From Gammaproteobacteria bacterium (GTDB lineage Bacteria > Pseudomonadota > Gammaproteobacteria > Chromatiales > Chromatiaceae), in assembly GCA_021773975.1 (NCBI GenBank), contig JAJFJN010000108.1:1-52016 (forward strand): 52,016 nucleotides of DNA, written 5' to 3'. The translations under genes were made by a program, and so were the position numbers. The notes under the pieces are model-generated. The model saw only the letters and a program-made list of their open reading frames with translations. It did not search any database and had not been told where the DNA came from. Below, one piece after another: positions 50,820-52,016 of the stretch; within the stretch, counting starts at the first letter, position 1, and each line of letters starts with the position of its first letter.

Positions 50820-51875
50820 ATGCAGTTTTTAACTCAGTGGTTTAAACGCCACCTTTCCGACTCCGGGGTAGTATTTTTAGCGCTATTTCTGGTGATTGCT
50901 TTTGCTGTCGTCATCATGATGGGCAATATGCTAATGCCTGTACTGGCAAGCGCAGTCATTGCCTATCTGCTAGATGGCAGCGTTGAGCGCATGAAAAGCC
51001 GAGGCGTGCCACATGTCGTAGCGGTCTCCATTGTCTTCTGTGCATTTTTTCTGTTTGTCTCTATTGTGGTTTTCGGCCTGGTCCCTACACTCTCCCGCCA
51101 GGGTACACAGCTATTCCAACAGCTACCCATTATGATTTCAAAAGGCCAACAGGTTTTGATGCAGCTGCCCGATCGCTACCCCGATGTCATCACAGCATCT
51201 CAGCTAGAAGAGGTTACAAGTGTTATTAGGCAAAGAATTGCAGAACTTGGGCAGACTGTCCTCTCCATTTCATTATCATCCGTTGTGGGGGTGATTACAG
51301 TTCTTGTCTATGCCGTGCTCATGCCGATGCTGGTCTTCTTTTTCATGAAGGATAAACGCCTGATTATCAACTGGGCACTGGGCTTTATGCCCCAGGATCG
51401 TAAGCTGGCAACTACCGTATGGAAAGATGTTGATATTCAGGTAGCCAACTACGTGCGTGGTAAATTCATTGAGATTATTGTTTTATGGGCAGCCTGCTTC
51501 GTCACATTTACACTGTTTGGCCTGGAATATGCCATGCTGCTAGGTGCATTGGTGGGGCTATCCGTAATCATTCCCTATATTGGTGCAACCGTAGTAACAA
51601 TCCCTGTATTGTTGATTGCCTGGTTTCAGTGGGGATGGGGCAGTGACTTCATAGGGCTGACAGTAACCTTCTTTATCATCCAGGCCCTGGATGGCAATGT
51701 ACTGGTGCCCCTACTCTTCTCCGAAGTGGTTAACCTGCACCCTGTTGCTATTATTGTGGCAATTCTAGTGTTTGGAGGTTTTTGGGGGTTTTGGGGCGTC
51801 TTTTTTGCTATCCCATTAGCAACGCTGGTACAGGCTGTTATCAGCGCCTGGCCTAAACCCATTGAATTGGAATAG
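50820..51875 (+). CDS. AI-2E/PerM family membrane protein
   Basis: The 351-aa product has seven to eight hydrophobic segments arranged as in the AI-2E transporter (PerM/YdiK) family: 'VFLALFLVIAFAVVIMMGNM', 'LVYAVLMPMLVFFFMKDKRL', 'GLSVIIPYIGATVVTIPVLL', 'EVVNLHPVAIIVAILVFGGF' and 'GFWGVFFAIPLATLVQAVIS'. Members export small molecules, ions or signals; the substrate of this one is unknown. It is monocistronic in the window and followed by a hairpin. Confidence 0.92.
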   Translation: MQFLTQWFKRHLSDSGVVFLALFLVIAFAVVIMMGNMLMPVLASAVIAYLLDGSVERMKSRGVPHVVAVSIVFCAFFLFVSIVVFGLVPTLSRQGTQLFQQLPIMISKGQQVLMQLPDRYPDVITASQLEEVTSVIRQRIAELGQTVLSISLSSVVGVITVLVYAVLMPMLVFFFMKDKRLIINWALGFMPQDRKLATTVWKDVDIQVANYVRGKFIEIIVLWAACFVTFTLFGLEYAMLLGALVGLSVIIPYIGATVVTIPVLLIAWFQWGWGSDFIGLTVTFFIIQALDGNVLVPLLFSEVVNLHPVAIIVAILVFGGFWGFWGVFFAIPLATLVQAVISAWPKPIELE

Positions 51876-51879
51876 ATAA

Positions 51880-51910
51880 GCAGGTGATGTCCAGAGCAGA
51901 CATCACCTGC
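51880..51910. terminator. hairpin after the AI-2E family gene
   Basis: GCAGGTGATGTC (51880-51891) pairs exactly with GACATCACCTGC (51899-51910) around a 7-base loop. Only a weak T-rich stretch follows on either strand, so it may act as a bidirectional terminator between converging genes. Confidence 0.6.
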
Positions 51911-51914
51911 AAGT

Positions 51915-52016
51915 TTAATTAGTGCCTGAACGAAAACCTACCCTTTCCCCAGAAAGACCAAGCGTATTAGTAGGACAGTGCGGTGCGATGTTATTTGACA
52001 CAGTCATTTTTAACGC
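51915..52016 (-). CDS. possible C-terminal end of a gene running off the window
   Basis: The minus strand is open from the window edge to a TAA at 51917-51915. It encodes about 33 residues including ATG TVSNNIAPHCPTNTLG-type sequence and ending ERVGFRSGTN. It is placed just beyond the hairpin at 51880-51910 and would be convergent with the AI-2E gene. I do not recognise the family; it could also be non-coding. Confidence 0.25.
   Translation of the reverse strand, partial: ALKMTVSNNIAPHCPTNTLGLSGERVGFRSGTN

Noticed and set aside
1-52016. CRISPR array or insertion sequence
   Set aside because: No regularly spaced direct repeats of CRISPR size and no IS transposase with terminal inverted repeats were seen; the only transposase is the Mu-type one.

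Overview
The window comes from a gammaproteobacterium. Supporting evidence is the petABC-sspA-sspB order, a Nif3-like gene beside an AlgW/DegS-type protease, a surA-pdxA and lptD cluster, FetAB, and an oxygen-independent style cobalamin operon. A TusA-type sulfurtransferase, copper chaperones and GnnA/GnnB-like lipid A genes would suit a sulfur-oxidising, free-living or symbiotic lineage such as the Sedimenticola/Thiodiazotropha relatives, but that placement is inferred from gene content only.

Region 1 (about 1-10400) is the left-end (early) part of a Mu-like transposable prophage. It lies on the minus strand and is cut by the left edge of the window. A Ner-type regulator, a conserved HTH-like protein, the MuA-type DDE transposase and the MuB-type ATPase are followed by tightly overlapping small early genes (HTH protein, DUF3164, DUF2786, GemA/gp16, CXXC proteins). 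A divergent repressor gene reads the other way at 8410. Between the two lies a regulatory block with phased TCTAG sites, and a second set of TCGGAAC repeats sits inside the 5' end of the repressor gene. Beyond the repressor are an uncharacterised gene, a zinc-ribbon plus membrane protein of the superinfection-immunity (Imm) type, and a displaced gp27-like (DUF3486) gene. Next come an integrase fossil, a 26-bp perfect palindrome and a tRNA-Phe gene, which mark an older integration site.

Region 2 (10.7-20.8 kb) is core chromosome: yggX, mutY (no normal start codon), an asmA-family gene, an orphan cheX, tRNA-Gly(CCC), thiS-thiG, trmB, fetAB, a macro-domain gene, a DUF3301 gene and sspB-sspA.

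Region 3 (20.9-34.2 kb) covers respiration and the envelope. It holds the cytochrome bc1 operon petA-petB-petC, a Nif3-like gene, an AlgW/DegS-type periplasmic protease, a dehydrogenase/aminotransferase pair likely to make the diamino sugar of lipid A (GnnA/GnnB type), and the minus-strand run yegQ-lptD-surA-pdxA. SurA folds outer-membrane proteins, LptD is one of them, and the AlgW/DegS protease senses their misfolding.

Region 4 (34.3-37.5 kb) holds nei and a copper-delivery cluster: a PCuAC lipoprotein, an anchored YtkA-like protein, Sco, and a His/Met-rich PCuAC protein.

Region 5 (37.6-49.4 kb) is a cobalamin operon. A promoter and cobalamin riboswitch precede cbiA, cbiM, cbiF, cbiX, cbiC, cbiD, cbiET, cbiL, cbiG and cbiH, nearly all overlapping. 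cbiH carries an extra C-terminal HutX/ChuX-like domain. The tRNA-CCA nucleotidyltransferase gene and a tusA-family gene are translationally coupled to the end of the operon. A precorrin-6A reductase (cbiJ/cobK) and the rest of the cobalt ECF transporter are absent.

Region 6 (49.4-52.0 kb) holds a FadL-family porin, an AI-2E/PerM family membrane protein, and the end of a possible further gene at the right edge.
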